From Variovorax sp. (GTDB taxonomy: Bacteria; Pseudomonadota; Gammaproteobacteria; Burkholderiales; Burkholderiaceae_C), in assembly GCA_004210915.1 (NCBI GenBank), contig SEGS01000015.1, positions 1 through 64,000 of the forward strand: a stretch of DNA of 64,000 nt, given 5' to 3'. Both the position numbers and the translations under genes were made by a program. This document shows, one piece after another, positions 1-7,526 of this stretch. Every line of letters starts with the position of its first letter. Positions within the stretch are counted from its first letter, which is position 1. The notes below the pieces were generated by a model that saw only the letters and a list, made by a program, of their open reading frames with translations, did not search any database and was not told the DNA's origin.

Positions 1-300
1 GCCGTACCCGCCGCCACCCCCACCGTATCCGCCGCTACGGGGCGGACGCGCTTCCATCGGACGGGCTTCGTTCACCACAACGCTGCGGCCACCGAGGGGC
101 TGGCCATTCATGCCGTTGATGGCCGCTTGCGCTTCCGCGTCGCTGCCCATTTCGACAAAGCCGAAGCCTTTGGAGCGGCCCGTGTCGCGTTCCATCATGA
201 CCTTGGCGCTGCTCACCGCACCGAACTCGCCGAAAGCCTGTTCGAGATCCGCGTCACGCACCGAATAAGGAAGGTTGCCGACGTACAGTTTGTTGCCCAT
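1..300 (-). CDS. RRM-domain RNA-binding protein, partial at window start
   Basis: The reverse strand from 300 encodes a small single-RRM protein of the glycine-rich, cold-inducible bacterial type. RNP2 (KLYVGNL, residues 4-10) and RNP1 (KGFGFVEM, residues 44-51) are both intact, so it should bind single-stranded RNA. After about residue 80 it turns into an Arg/Gly-rich tail (RSGGYGGGGGYG), which runs off the left edge of the window, so the stop codon is not seen. The ATG at 300-298 has a good Shine-Dalgarno AGGAG just upstream, and that site lies in one arm of a leader hairpin. The role (RNA chaperone or post-transcriptional regulator) is inferred from the family. Confidence 0.9.
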   Translation of the reverse strand, partial: MGNKLYVGNLPYSVRDADLEQAFGEFGAVSSAKVMMERDTGRSKGFGFVEMGSDAEAQAAINGMNGQPLGGRSVVVNEARPMEARPPRSGGYGGGGGGYG

Positions 301-303
301 CGA

Positions 304-343
304 GGGACTCCTATAAACACATCAATGAAAGCGATGGAGTCCC
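304..343 (-). promoter_or_regulatory. Leader hairpin holding the RRM gene's ribosome-binding site
   Basis: GGGACTCC at 304-311 and GGAGTCCC at 336-343 form a perfect 8-bp inverted repeat with a 24-nt AU-rich loop. On the reverse strand the 3' arm contains the GGAG Shine-Dalgarno of the RRM gene, so folding would hide it from ribosomes. The pairing is seen directly; a thermosensor-like or self-regulated switch is inference. Confidence 0.5.
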
Positions 344-560
344 TGAAGCACCACCCAAACGATATCGCCGAGTTGCGCGAAACTGTCCGATCACCGTAAT
401 ACCACCCGAAATGCAGAGGGAGGCTCGCGAATTATGAGTGAAACCGGCGCATTGCAAACAGGAATTTACCTATGTGTTCGGGCCGTTGATTTTCGAATGT
501 GGGCGTGCTCTCACTCGCGAAGGTGAGACTTGAACGCACTGCAAGCCGGTAGAATCCGCT
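344..560. other. Intergenic region, divergent promoters
   Basis: About 220 bp without a gene. It should hold the promoter of the RRM gene on the reverse strand and that of the riboswitch transcript on the forward strand. A TAGAAT at 550-555 fits a -10 box whose start would fall near 562, exactly at the riboswitch; no well-spaced -35 is visible. A 6-bp hairpin (TCTCAC 509-514 with GTGAGA 523-528) is the only other structure noticed. Confidence 0.4.
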
Positions 561-674
561 CCGTCATTGGGGAGTAGCCGCCTTCCACCAGAGAAGGGCG
601 CCCGTCAACAGACTTGTCTTGCCCCACGCAGGACATGGCGCGCGCAGTGGACACACCTGGCGAGACCTTTGACC
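561..674 (+). promoter_or_regulatory. yybP-ykoY manganese riboswitch
   Basis: The diagnostic GGGGAGTAGCC (569-579), the internal GTCAACAGACT segment (603-613) and the closing GGCGAGACCTTTGACC segment (659-674) occur in the order and spacing of the yybP-ykoY aptamer, which binds Mn2+. It lies just upstream of a GDT1/TMEM165-family gene, a typical target of this riboswitch. Identification is by motif; no covariance search was run. Confidence 0.85.
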
Positions 675-736
675 GCACAACTTCGGGAAATTGGCCGAAG
701 GCGTTGTGCGGTCAATCGCGTCCTTCGGCCCAAGGA
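671..736 (+). promoter_or_regulatory. Riboswitch expression platform with alternative hairpins
   Basis: GACCGCACAAC (671-681) pairs perfectly with GTTGTGCGGTC (703-713), extended inside by CTTCGG (681-686) with CCGAAG (695-700). No T-tract follows, so it is not a standard terminator. TCCTT (721-725) can pair with the Shine-Dalgarno AAGGA (732-736), and CCGAAG can instead pair with CTTCGG at 723-728. The two folds exclude each other, which suggests translational control through access to the Shine-Dalgarno. The pairings are seen; the switching is inferred. Confidence 0.55.
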
Positions 737-750
737 ACCCCACGTTCAAC

Positions 751-1314
751 ATGGAAGCTTTTCTCGTCTCGACGGGCATCGTCGCGCTCGCGGAAATGGG
801 CGACAAGACCCAACTCCTCGCCCTCCTTCTTGCGGCGCGTTTTCGCAAGCCCTGGCCGATCGTGTTCGGCATCTTCACGGCCACCATCGTCAACCACGCG
901 CTCGCGGGCGCCGTCGGTGCCTGGGTCACGCAGGTGCTGGGCGAGACGGCGCTGCGCTGGATCCTCGGCGGCTCGTTCATCGCGATGGCGGTCTGGATGT
1001 TGATTCCCGACAAGCTCGACGAGGACGACTCGCCGAAGTCCTCCCGCTTCGGCGTCTTCGGCACCACGCTCATCGCCTTCTTCCTGGCGGAGATGGGCGA
1101 CAAGACCCAGATCGCGACCGTCATGCTGGCCGCCCGCTTCGTCGGCGACTACGCCTGGGTCGTCGCCGGCACGACGCTCGGCATGATGCTGGCCAACGCG
1201 CCCGTGGTCTGGCTGGGCGACAAGATCGTCAAACGCGTGCCGATCAAGCTGGTCCATGGCATCTCGGCGGCGATCTTCCTCGTGCTGGGCGTGCTGATGA
1301 TCGTGGGCATCTAG
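751..1314 (+). CDS. GDT1/TMEM165 (UPF0016) family cation transporter, probable Mn2+ exporter
   Basis: A 187-residue inner-membrane protein with about six membrane helices. It carries the two family signature motifs, EMGDKTQ at residues 15-21 and again at 114-120, one in each half of an internally duplicated fold. Bacterial members such as MneA export manganese, and here a yybP-ykoY riboswitch directly upstream supports that role by context. The start at 751 is chosen because the protein then begins right at the first helix and follows AAGGA at 732-736, although the 14-nt spacing is long. An in-frame start at 691 would fall inside the leader hairpin. Confidence 0.9.
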   Translation: MEAFLVSTGIVALAEMGDKTQLLALLLAARFRKPWPIVFGIFTATIVNHALAGAVGAWVTQVLGETALRWILGGSFIAMAVWMLIPDKLDEDDSPKSSRFGVFGTTLIAFFLAEMGDKTQIATVMLAARFVGDYAWVVAGTTLGMMLANAPVVWLGDKIVKRVPIKLVHGISAAIFLVLGVLMIVGI

Positions 1315-1321
1315 CAGGGGC

Positions 1322-1327
1322 TATACT
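1322..1327 (+). promoter_or_regulatory. Candidate -10 box of the metXW transcript
   Basis: TATACT lies 6 bp upstream of the SAM-II aptamer, so transcription would begin close to the first aptamer base. No convincing -35 hexamer is seen; the region upstream is the 3' end of the transporter gene. Confidence 0.35.
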
Positions 1328-1332
1328 CGCCC

Positions 1333-1380
1333 GGCGCCGATTTGCTACAGCTTGCGGGCGCCTTATAAATTCAGCTAAAG
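1333..1380 (+). promoter_or_regulatory. SAM-II riboswitch
   Basis: The layout matches the SAM-II pseudoknot: stem arms GGCGCC (1333-1338) and GGCGCC (1357-1362), GATTTG after the first arm, CTTGC in the loop (1351-1355), then ATAAAT (1365-1370) and GCTAAAGA (1374-1381). It precedes metX, the usual SAM-II target in proteobacteria, where S-adenosylmethionine represses methionine synthesis. Call by eye against the known consensus. Confidence 0.88.
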
Positions 1381-1392
1381 ACGGTGGCCGAC

Positions 1393-1427
1393 AACCCGGC
1401 TCGTTTTTTAGCGAGGCCGGGTTTTTT
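1393..1427 (+). terminator. Rho-independent terminator between the SAM-II riboswitch and metX
   Basis: AACCCGGC (1393-1400) pairs with GCCGGGTT (1416-1423), extended by TCG/CGA, and is followed by a T run to 1427. The hairpin sits directly between the SAM-II aptamer and the ATG at 1429. This suggests premature termination of the metXW transcript when SAM is bound, rather than the Shine-Dalgarno masking described for other SAM-II elements. Confidence 0.7.
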
Positions 1428-1428
1428 C

Positions 1429-2586
1429 ATGTCTTTCGAGGTCGTTCCACAGTCGATGTCCTTCGCAGGCCCGCTGGCCCTGCGCAGCGGCGCTTCGATC
1501 CGCGACTACGCACTCGCGTACGAAACCTACGGCACGCTCAACGCCGACAAGAGCAACGCCGTGCTCGTGTGCCACGCGCTCAACGCCTCGCACCACGTCG
1601 CAGGCGTGTACGCCGGCCAGCCGAAATCCGAGGGTTGGTGGGACAACATGATCGGCCCGGGCAAGCCGCTCGACACCGACCGGTTCTTCGTCATCGGCGT
1701 CAACAACCTCGGCTCGTGCTTCGGTTCGACCGGCCCGATGCATGCGAACCCCGACACCGGCCGCATCTATGGCGCCGACTTTCCGGTCGTCACCGTCGAG
1801 GACTGGGTGGATGCGCAGGCCGCGCTGCTCGACGTGCTCGGCATCGAGCGCCTCGCCGCGGTGATGGGCGGCAGCCTGGGCGGCATGCAGGCGTTGAGCT
1901 GGACGCTGCAATACCCCGAGCGCGTCGGCCATGCGGTCGTCGTGGCGAGCGCGCCCAACCTCACGGCCGAGAACATCGCCTTCAACGAGGTCGCGCGCCG
2001 CGCCATCGTGACCGACCCCGACTTCCACGGCGGCCACTTCTACGAGCATGGCGTGATCCCCAAGCGGGGCTTGCGCATCGCGCGGATGATCGGCCACATC
2101 ACGTACCTCAGCGACGACGTGATGAACGAGAAGTTCGGCCGCGAGTTGCGCAGCGCCGTCGAAGGCGAACTCGCCGGCACCGGCTACCGCTATTCGACTC
2201 AAGAGGTCGAGTTCCAGATCGAGAGTTACCTGCGCTACCAGGGCGACAAGTTCAGCGAGTACTTCGACGCGAACACCTACTTGCTCATCACCCGCGCGCT
2301 TGACTACTTCGACCCCGCGCGCGAACACGGCGGCAACCTGACGGTAGCCCTGGCGCAGGCCACCGCGAAGTTCCTGCTCGTGAGCTTCAAGACCGACTGG
2401 CGCTTCTCACCTGCGCGCAGCCGCGAGATCGTGAAGGCGCTGCTCGATAACCGCCGCAACGTGAGCTACGCCGAGATCGACGCGCCACACGGCCACGACG
2501 CCTTCCTGCTCGACGACGTGCGCTACACCGGCGTCGTGCGCTCCTACTTCGAGCGCATCGCGGCAGAGATCGGAGCCACAGCATGA
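1429..2586 (+). CDS. metX: Homoserine O-acyltransferase MetX
   Basis: A 385-residue alpha/beta-hydrolase that acylates homoserine with acetyl- or succinyl-CoA, the first committed step of methionine synthesis. The nucleophile elbow GGSLGGMQ puts the catalytic Ser at 149, and the C-terminal PHGHDAF carries the catalytic His near 356. The ATG at 1429 immediately follows a terminator T-tract and has no Shine-Dalgarno. A GTG at 1384 is in frame but would translate the terminator hairpin, so 1429 is preferred. The gene overlaps metW by ATGA and is controlled by the SAM-II element. Acetyl versus succinyl preference cannot be read here. Confidence 0.95.
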   Translation: MSFEVVPQSMSFAGPLALRSGASIRDYALAYETYGTLNADKSNAVLVCHALNASHHVAGVYAGQPKSEGWWDNMIGPGKPLDTDRFFVIGVNNLGSCFGSTGPMHANPDTGRIYGADFPVVTVEDWVDAQAALLDVLGIERLAAVMGGSLGGMQALSWTLQYPERVGHAVVVASAPNLTAENIAFNEVARRAIVTDPDFHGGHFYEHGVIPKRGLRIARMIGHITYLSDDVMNEKFGRELRSAVEGELAGTGYRYSTQEVEFQIESYLRYQGDKFSEYFDANTYLLITRALDYFDPAREHGGNLTVALAQATAKFLLVSFKTDWRFSPARSREIVKALLDNRRNVSYAEIDAPHGHDAFLLDDVRYTGVVRSYFERIAAEIGATA

Positions 2587-3167
2587 GCGATCTCGACACC
2601 AAGCAACTGATCGCGCGCTTGGTGCCCGAAGGCGCGCGCGTGCTCGACCTCGGCTGCGGCGACGGCTCGATGCTCGACCTGCTGCAGCGCGAGCGCGGCT
2701 GCACCGGCTACGGCGTCGAGATCGCCGATGGCAACGTGCTGCAGTGCATCCGCCGCGGCGTCGACGTGATCCAGTTGAACCTCGATGAGGGCCTGGCGAT
2801 GTTCGACGACGCGAGCTTCGACGTGGTGCTGCAGATCGACACGCTGCAGCACCTGCGCAATGCCGAAGTCATGCTGCGCGAGACCGCGCGCGTGGGCCGC
2901 ATCGGCATCGTCGCGTTCCCGAATTTCGCGCACTGGCCGAACCGACTCTCCATCGCGCGTGGCCGCATGCCGGTGACGCGGCGCCTGCCCTACCAGTGGT
3001 ACGACACGCCCAACATCCGCGTCGGCACCTTCAAGGATTTCGAGGTGCTGGCCGGCAAGAACCAGCTGCGCGTGCTCGATGCCTTCGGCGTGCAGGACGA
3101 CCGCGAAGTGCGCTGGTTGCCCAACGCGCGCGCCGGAACGGCGGTCTTCAAGTTCCAGCGCGCCTGA
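2583..3167 (+). CDS. metW: Methionine biosynthesis protein MetW
   Basis: A 194-residue class I SAM-dependent-methyltransferase-like protein, with the SAM-binding signature [10 protein letters not shown] at residues 20-29. It is the standard partner of MetX in proteobacteria and is needed for its acyltransferase activity or for methionine synthesis in several species. It is translationally coupled to metX by a 4-base ATGA overlap, so both share the SAM-II control upstream. Confidence 0.93.
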   Translation: MSDLDTKQLIARLVPEGARVLDLGCGDGSMLDLLQRERGCTGYGVEIADGNVLQCIRRGVDVIQLNLDEGLAMFDDASFDVVLQIDTLQHLRNAEVMLRETARVGRIGIVAFPNFAHWPNRLSIARGRMPVTRRLPYQWYDTPNIRVGTFKDFEVLAGKNQLRVLDAFGVQDDREVRWLPNARAGTAVFKFQRA

Positions 3168-3222
3168 GCCCGGGCGACGCCACCGCGATGACTTGCGCCG
3201 CGGAAATCTGCTGCTCGCGACG

Positions 3223-3810
3223 ATGAACTTCACCCTGCCCGCCGCGGTGCACAGCGAGCTCGTCATCAGGAAGAGCCGCTTCATCGGCTGCGTGCAGCCG
3301 GTCGCCGACCGTGCCGCGGCCCTGCAGATCGTGGCTGCCTTGCGCGCCGAACACCCGGGCGCCGCGCACGTCTGCTGGGCGTTGATGGCAGGCGGACAGA
3401 GCGCGGCTAACGACGATGGCGAACCCGGCGGCACCGCCGGCCGGCCGATGCTCGAGGTGCTGCGACACCAGCATCTCGAAGGCGTGCTGGCGACCGTGGT
3501 GCGCTACTTCGGCGGCGTGAAACTGGGTGCCGGCGGGCTGGTGCGGGCGTACACCGATGCGATCGCGCAGGCGCTGCTCGGCGCGTCCACCATGCCGCTG
3601 GTATCCCAGCGGAGCCTGTCGTGCGCCGTGCCCTATGCGCTTGAAGGTACGGTGCGGCGCGAACTCGCGGCGGCGGGCGCGACGCTGGGCGAGGTGCGAC
3701 ACGCCGACTACGTGCACCTCGACTTCAGCGTGCCGGAGACTGCCGCCGCGACACTCATCGCCGCGATGGAGGACGCTGCGCAAGGGCGCGTCGTCTGGCA
3801 GCCGGTGTGA
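3223..3810 (+). CDS. YigZ/IMPACT family protein
   Basis: A 195-residue protein of the YigZ (UPF0029/IMPACT) family. It carries the characteristic N-terminal SRFIG, then DDGEPGGTAGRPML and RYFGGVKLGAGGLVRAY, followed by the family's C-terminal domain. Bacterial members bind nucleic acid or ribosome-associated targets, but their precise role is poorly defined. The ATG at 3223 is chosen because homology begins there; upstream in-frame sequence overlaps metW. The 3' end overlaps the convergent potassium channel gene by 56 bp. Confidence 0.88.
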   Translation: MNFTLPAAVHSELVIRKSRFIGCVQPVADRAAALQIVAALRAEHPGAAHVCWALMAGGQSAANDDGEPGGTAGRPMLEVLRHQHLEGVLATVVRYFGGVKLGAGGLVRAYTDAIAQALLGASTMPLVSQRSLSCAVPYALEGTVRRELAAAGATLGEVRHADYVHLDFSVPETAAATLIAAMEDAAQGRVVWQPV

Positions 3811-4660
3811 CGCGTTTCGGCAGCGGCGCAGGCGCCGCCGCCGTGAGCCCGAGCACACCGCGCGACGCCGCCGGGATCGGCGCGTCATCGGGGCCGCGGC
3901 GCGCCATCTCGGCCGTCACGATGCCGGTCGGCACGGCCAGCACGCCCCAGCCGAGCAGCATCATCACGGAGGCGATCAGCCGGCCGAGATCGGTCTTGGG
4001 GACCAGATCGCCGAAGCCGACAGTCGCCATCGTCGAGATCGCCCAGTACACCGCCACCGGAATGCTCGTGAAGCCGTGCTGCGGCCCTTCGACCACGTAG
4101 ATCAGCGTGCCCATCACCAGCACCACCAGCATCACGAAGCCCACAAACACCGTGATCTTGCGGCGGCTGGCCGACACGGCGTGCACCAGCACGCGGTACT
4201 CCTCGGAATAGCGAGAGAGTTTGAAGATGCGGAACACGCGCAGCAAGCGCAGGATGCGCACGTCGATCAGCGCGGCCGCCTCGGGCGCCAGCAGGATCAG
4301 GAAGGTCGGCAGCAACGCGAGCAGATCGATCACGCCGTAGAAGCTCAGCGCGTAGTGCAACGGTCGCCGCACGCACAGCAGTCGTCCGATGTACTCGAGC
4401 GTAAACAGCGCGGTGAAGCCCCATTCGAGAACGCCGAACACGTTGCCGAAGCGGGCCCGGATCGGCTGCACGCTGTCGAGAATCACGATCACCACGCTGG
4501 CCAGAATCACCGCGATCAGCACCAAATCGAACAGCCGGCCCGTGCGCGTTTCCGATTCGAAGATCACCGTGAAAAGACGGCGGCGCCAACCGTGCGCCGG
4601 CTTGCCGAAGCGGGCGTCGTCTTCGGGCGTGTCGAGGATGCGCGGGTCGGTGGAGTGCAT
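3755..4660 (-). CDS. Voltage-gated-type potassium channel (six-helix)
   Basis: A 301-residue membrane protein with the six-helix plan of Kv-type channels. There are hydrophobic S1-S3 segments from about residue 43, an arginine-rich S4-like helix (DVRILRLLRVFRIFKLSR, 133-150), a pore loop with the selectivity filter TVGFGD at 213-218, and S6 after it. The cytoplasmic tail is short and basic, with no cyclic-nucleotide domain. It should conduct K+ across the inner membrane. Its 3' end overlaps yigZ on the other strand, and it stands alone upstream. Confidence 0.9.
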   Translation of the reverse strand: MHSTDPRILDTPEDDARFGKPAHGWRRRLFTVIFESETRTGRLFDLVLIAVILASVVIVILDSVQPIRARFGNVFGVLEWGFTALFTLEYIGRLLCVRRPLHYALSFYGVIDLLALLPTFLILLAPEAAALIDVRILRLLRVFRIFKLSRYSEEYRVLVHAVSASRRKITVFVGFVMLVVLVMGTLIYVVEGPQHGFTSIPVAVYWAISTMATVGFGDLVPKTDLGRLIASVMMLLGWGVLAVPTGIVTAEMARRGPDDAPIPAASRGVLGLTAAAPAPLPKRVTPAARRRALAQRPPSRR

Positions 4661-5072
4661 GGTCAGTGGTGTGGCGTTGAGAAATCCGTCCGCCGCATCT
4701 TCTTATAAGTTCCTGCCCGCTGACCCGCTTCCGGGAGTTCTTCGCGTGGTCCGCATCGCCGGCGCCGCCTGCGCGCGCGCCTGCGCCTGCGCGCGCGCAG
4801 GCGATGTGACATCGCCCACCCGGATGGGGGGTTACGCCGGCAGCCGGCAGCTCTGACACTACCCATCCGGAGGCAGTGGGAGGAAGCAAATGCCAGCCAG
4901 CACGAGTACGCGTTTGTGGGCTTCGATGTGTCGCCGAATGCCCGGCACTGAGCAGATCCCTGTCACACCTGCGGGGTCGAGCGCGCCGGCCGCCCGCCGG
5001 CCCTGTGGACGCCAGACGACGCCTGAGCCAACGACCCGGCTCAAAATTGAGAAAGATGGCGGTACGCCCTTC
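4661..5072. other. Intergenic region, about 410 bp
   Basis: No credible gene. It should carry the potassium channel promoter on the reverse strand and the response-regulator promoter on the forward strand. The notable structure is the 13-bp inverted repeat at 4768-4801. A short palindrome, CTCAAAATTGAG, lies just upstream of the response regulator at about 5040-5051. The in-frame extension upstream of the response-regulator ATG does not look coding. Confidence 0.4.
4768..4801. repeat. Perfect 13-bp GC inverted repeat
   Basis: CCTGCGCGCGCGC (4768-4780) and GCGCGCGCGCAGG (4789-4801) are exact reverse complements around an 8-nt loop. The alternating CG tract could also favour Z-DNA. No T-tract follows on either strand, so it is not a typical terminator. 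Confidence 0.6.
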
Positions 5073-5696
5073 ATGAAGATCCTAGTCGTGGACGACCACG
5101 CATTGTTCCGGGCCGGCATGCGGCTGCTGCTGAACAACCTGAGCGATGCAGCAACGATCATCGAGGCGGCCACGCTCCCCGAAGCCGTGGCGGCGCTCGG
5201 CGAGCACCCCGACATGACGCTCTGCCTGCTCGACCTGTCGCTCGAGCAAGCCAACGCCCTGGATGCGCTCGCCGCACTCAAATCCGGCGCACCCCATGTG
5301 GTCTTCGTGGTGGTGTCCGCGCGCTTCGATGCCGACACGATCCGCGCTGCCCTCGACTCCGGCGCGATGAGCTACGTTCCCAAGAGCATGCCTGCAGCCA
5401 CGCTGGCCGAAGCTCTGCGCCGGGCGTTGTCCGGCGACATCTTCCTGCCGGAAGAGGTGCGGGTCCTGGTCAGCGCGCCTGCCGGCAAGCCGACGCTCAG
5501 TCCCCGGCAGCTCGATGTTCTGCACGCCCTCGCGCGCGGGTTGCCGAGCAAGATCATCGCGCGCGAGCTGGCGATTTCTGTGTCCACGGTCAAAGAACAC
5601 ATCGGCGCGATGTTCATCTCGCTCGGCGTGCGAAACCGCACCGAGGCCGTCATCGTCGCCAGCCGGCTCGGATTGATCGCCACGTTGTCGAAATGA
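5073..5696 (+). CDS. NarL/LuxR-type response regulator
   Basis: A 207-residue two-component response regulator. The receiver domain covers residues 1-120, with acidic pocket D7/D8, phospho-acceptor D54 (CLLDLSL) and a conserved lysine in VPKSM. The LuxR-type helix-turn-helix (LSPRQLDVLHALARGLPSK onward) fills about 145-200. The ATG at 5073 is chosen because the receiver starts there (MKILVVDD); the longer upstream frame is unlike protein. One base separates its stop from the start of the hybrid kinase gene, its likely partner. Targets are unknown. Confidence 0.92.
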   Translation: MKILVVDDHALFRAGMRLLLNNLSDAATIIEAATLPEAVAALGEHPDMTLCLLDLSLEQANALDALAALKSGAPHVVFVVVSARFDADTIRAALDSGAMSYVPKSMPAATLAEALRRALSGDIFLPEEVRVLVSAPAGKPTLSPRQLDVLHALARGLPSKIIARELAISVSTVKEHIGAMFISLGVRNRTEAVIVASRLGLIATLSK

Positions 5697-5697
5697 C

Positions 5698-7521
5698 ATG
5701 AGCGCAACCACCAGCGCAACCGTCTCGCAGGCGCAGCATCGCGAGGCCCTGCAGCGCGAACTGATGCGAGAACGCATACGGCTCCATTCCGCCATGTTTG
5801 GATGGCTTCCGGCATTCCACGTGGCGCTGGTAGCGCTGCTGATGGTGACCGTGCTCAGAGAGCTGCCGCGCGCCACCACGATCGCCTGGGCCTGCACGGT
5901 CATCGTCATCGAGAGTGCACGCGCGAGTTACGGCTATTGGGTGCTTCGCCATATTGCGCAGATCGATGTGCGCTACACCCGGGCCGGGCAAACGCTGGCA
6001 TGCTTTGTTTCCGCGGCGGCGCTGGGGTCGGTGGCGCCGCTGTTCCTCGGGCAACTGAGCCCGGCTCAGCAGACCCTGCTGATTGCGGTGCTCTCGGTTG
6101 TGCCTTCGATTGGCGCAGCGGTGTCGACCAGCTCGCGGTTTTACGTGCTTTCTTACGCGTCTGGCGTGATCCTGCCGACCGTGGGTGCATGGATTCACAC
6201 TTACCCGACACTCGGCTCGGCTGCTGTGCTGCTCTCCATCACGCACGTTGGCGTGATCTACCTCGCCACTTGCGAGAACGCGCGAACGCTCAAAAATTCC
6301 TGCGCGATCCGCCTGCAACGTGATCAGACCCTGCGCGAGCTCGAACGAAGCAACGCGGCCTACCTCGCCGCCGTTGAAGTGGCCAACAAGGAATCGACCA
6401 CCCGTGCACGTGTGCTGGCAGCGGCCAGCCACGATCTGCGCCAGCCATTGAACGCGCTGTCCTTGTACAGCGCGGTCTTGTCGACCAACCCGACGGCATC
6501 CGTCCAAGTCGAAACCGGCCAGCGCATCGGACAGCTCGTGCATTCGCTCGGCGAGTTGCTGCATGGTTTGCTGGATCTGTCACAGTTCTCCTCGGGGCAA
6601 TATGTGCTGGTCCGCGAGCCACTCGATATGGGCAGCCTGCTCGAGAGTCTTTGCATCGAGTTTGAACCGATCGCGCAGGCCAAGGGTCTGCAACTGCGCC
6701 GCGAGATCGGGGCCGTGACGCTGATGGGAGATCCGATGGCCGTCGCGCGCATGGCCCGTAACCTGATCGACAACGCTGTGAAGTACACCGACACGGGCTG
6801 GGTGGAGGTGAGGCTCGGGCACGAAGCCGAGACCGCGGTGCTGACGGTGTCCGACACCGGCTGCGGCATCGAGCCAGCGCAACAGGCGCGCATCTTCGAA
6901 GAGTTCTATCAGGTCGGCAATCCGGGCCGAGACCGGTCCCAAGGCGTGGGATTGGGGTTGACGATCGTGGAGCGTCTGGTCGAGCTGACGGGCGGCGCGG
7001 TGATGCTGGATTCCGAACCGGGCAAGGGGAGCACGTTCAGGGTCGCGCTCCCGGGTGTCGTGAAGCCGCATGCCGTCGACTTGGGGGTGCACCCCAACGC
7101 GCTGGACGCGTCGGGTGAGCAAGCGTTGCATGTCGAAGGCGATGGGCGACGTGTCATCGTCCTGGACGACGAGCACGACATCATCCGCAGCATGTCAGCC
7201 CTGCTGAAATTGTGGGGTTTCATGGTGGGGACCGCGTCCGATGCCGAGGAAGTTACGGCACTGTTTGCGCATTACGGCGTTCCGGACCTCCTGATCGCAG
7301 ACCTTCGGTTGCGCGGTGCGCAGAGCGGCCTCGATGTGGCGTTGGCGTTGCGCGAGCAACATGGCGTGTTCCCGGTGTTGTTCGTCACCGGAGAGACGTC
7401 GAGCGCCAGCTTGCAAAGCTTGCTCGAGCAAGAACATCCACTGTTGTACAAGCCGATAGATCCAATGAAGCTGCGGCAGGCGATTGATCTGCTGGCGCCA
7501 TCACGGGTTCAGCCGGACTAG
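5698..7521 (+). CDS. Hybrid sensor histidine kinase with C-terminal receiver
   Basis: A 607-residue inner-membrane kinase. The N-terminal 200 residues hold several hydrophobic segments with no recognised ligand domain. A HisKA domain follows with the phospho-accepting H245 (ASHDLRQPLN), then a HATPase domain (NLIDNAVKYTD, DTGCGIEP, GVGLGLTIVERL). A receiver domain lies at about 480-600 with D535 (LIADLRLRG). It starts one base after the response regulator and forms a two-gene unit with it. The RQPLN H-box and the membrane N-terminus recall proteobacterial orphan hybrid kinases; the stimulus is unknown. Confidence 0.92.
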   Translation: MSATTSATVSQAQHREALQRELMRERIRLHSAMFGWLPAFHVALVALLMVTVLRELPRATTIAWACTVIVIESARASYGYWVLRHIAQIDVRYTRAGQTLACFVSAAALGSVAPLFLGQLSPAQQTLLIAVLSVVPSIGAAVSTSSRFYVLSYASGVILPTVGAWIHTYPTLGSAAVLLSITHVGVIYLATCENARTLKNSCAIRLQRDQTLRELERSNAAYLAAVEVANKESTTRARVLAAASHDLRQPLNALSLYSAVLSTNPTASVQVETGQRIGQLVHSLGELLHGLLDLSQFSSGQYVLVREPLDMGSLLESLCIEFEPIAQAKGLQLRREIGAVTLMGDPMAVARMARNLIDNAVKYTDTGWVEVRLGHEAETAVLTVSDTGCGIEPAQQARIFEEFYQVGNPGRDRSQGVGLGLTIVERLVELTGGAVMLDSEPGKGSTFRVALPGVVKPHAVDLGVHPNALDASGEQALHVEGDGRRVIVLDDEHDIIRSMSALLKLWGFMVGTASDAEEVTALFAHYGVPDLLIADLRLRGAQSGLDVALALREQHGVFPVLFVTGETSSASLQSLLEQEHPLLYKPIDPMKLRQAIDLLAPSRVQPD

Positions 7522-7526
7522 CAGCG

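Noticed and set aside
127-399. 90-codon forward frame opposite the RRM gene
   Set aside because: Antisense to an intact RRM domain and extends into its leader.
671-713. Hairpin considered as a Rho-independent terminator
   Set aside because: Strong 11-bp stem but no T-tract on the 3' side; better explained as part of the riboswitch platform.
1384-1428. Longer metX start at GTG 1384
   Set aside because: Would translate the terminator hairpin and adds 15 residues outside the family alignment; kept only as an alternative.
567-2303. 578-codon forward frame across riboswitch, transporter and metX
   Set aside because: Crosses two independent genes and RNA elements in the wrong frame; Arg-rich composition.
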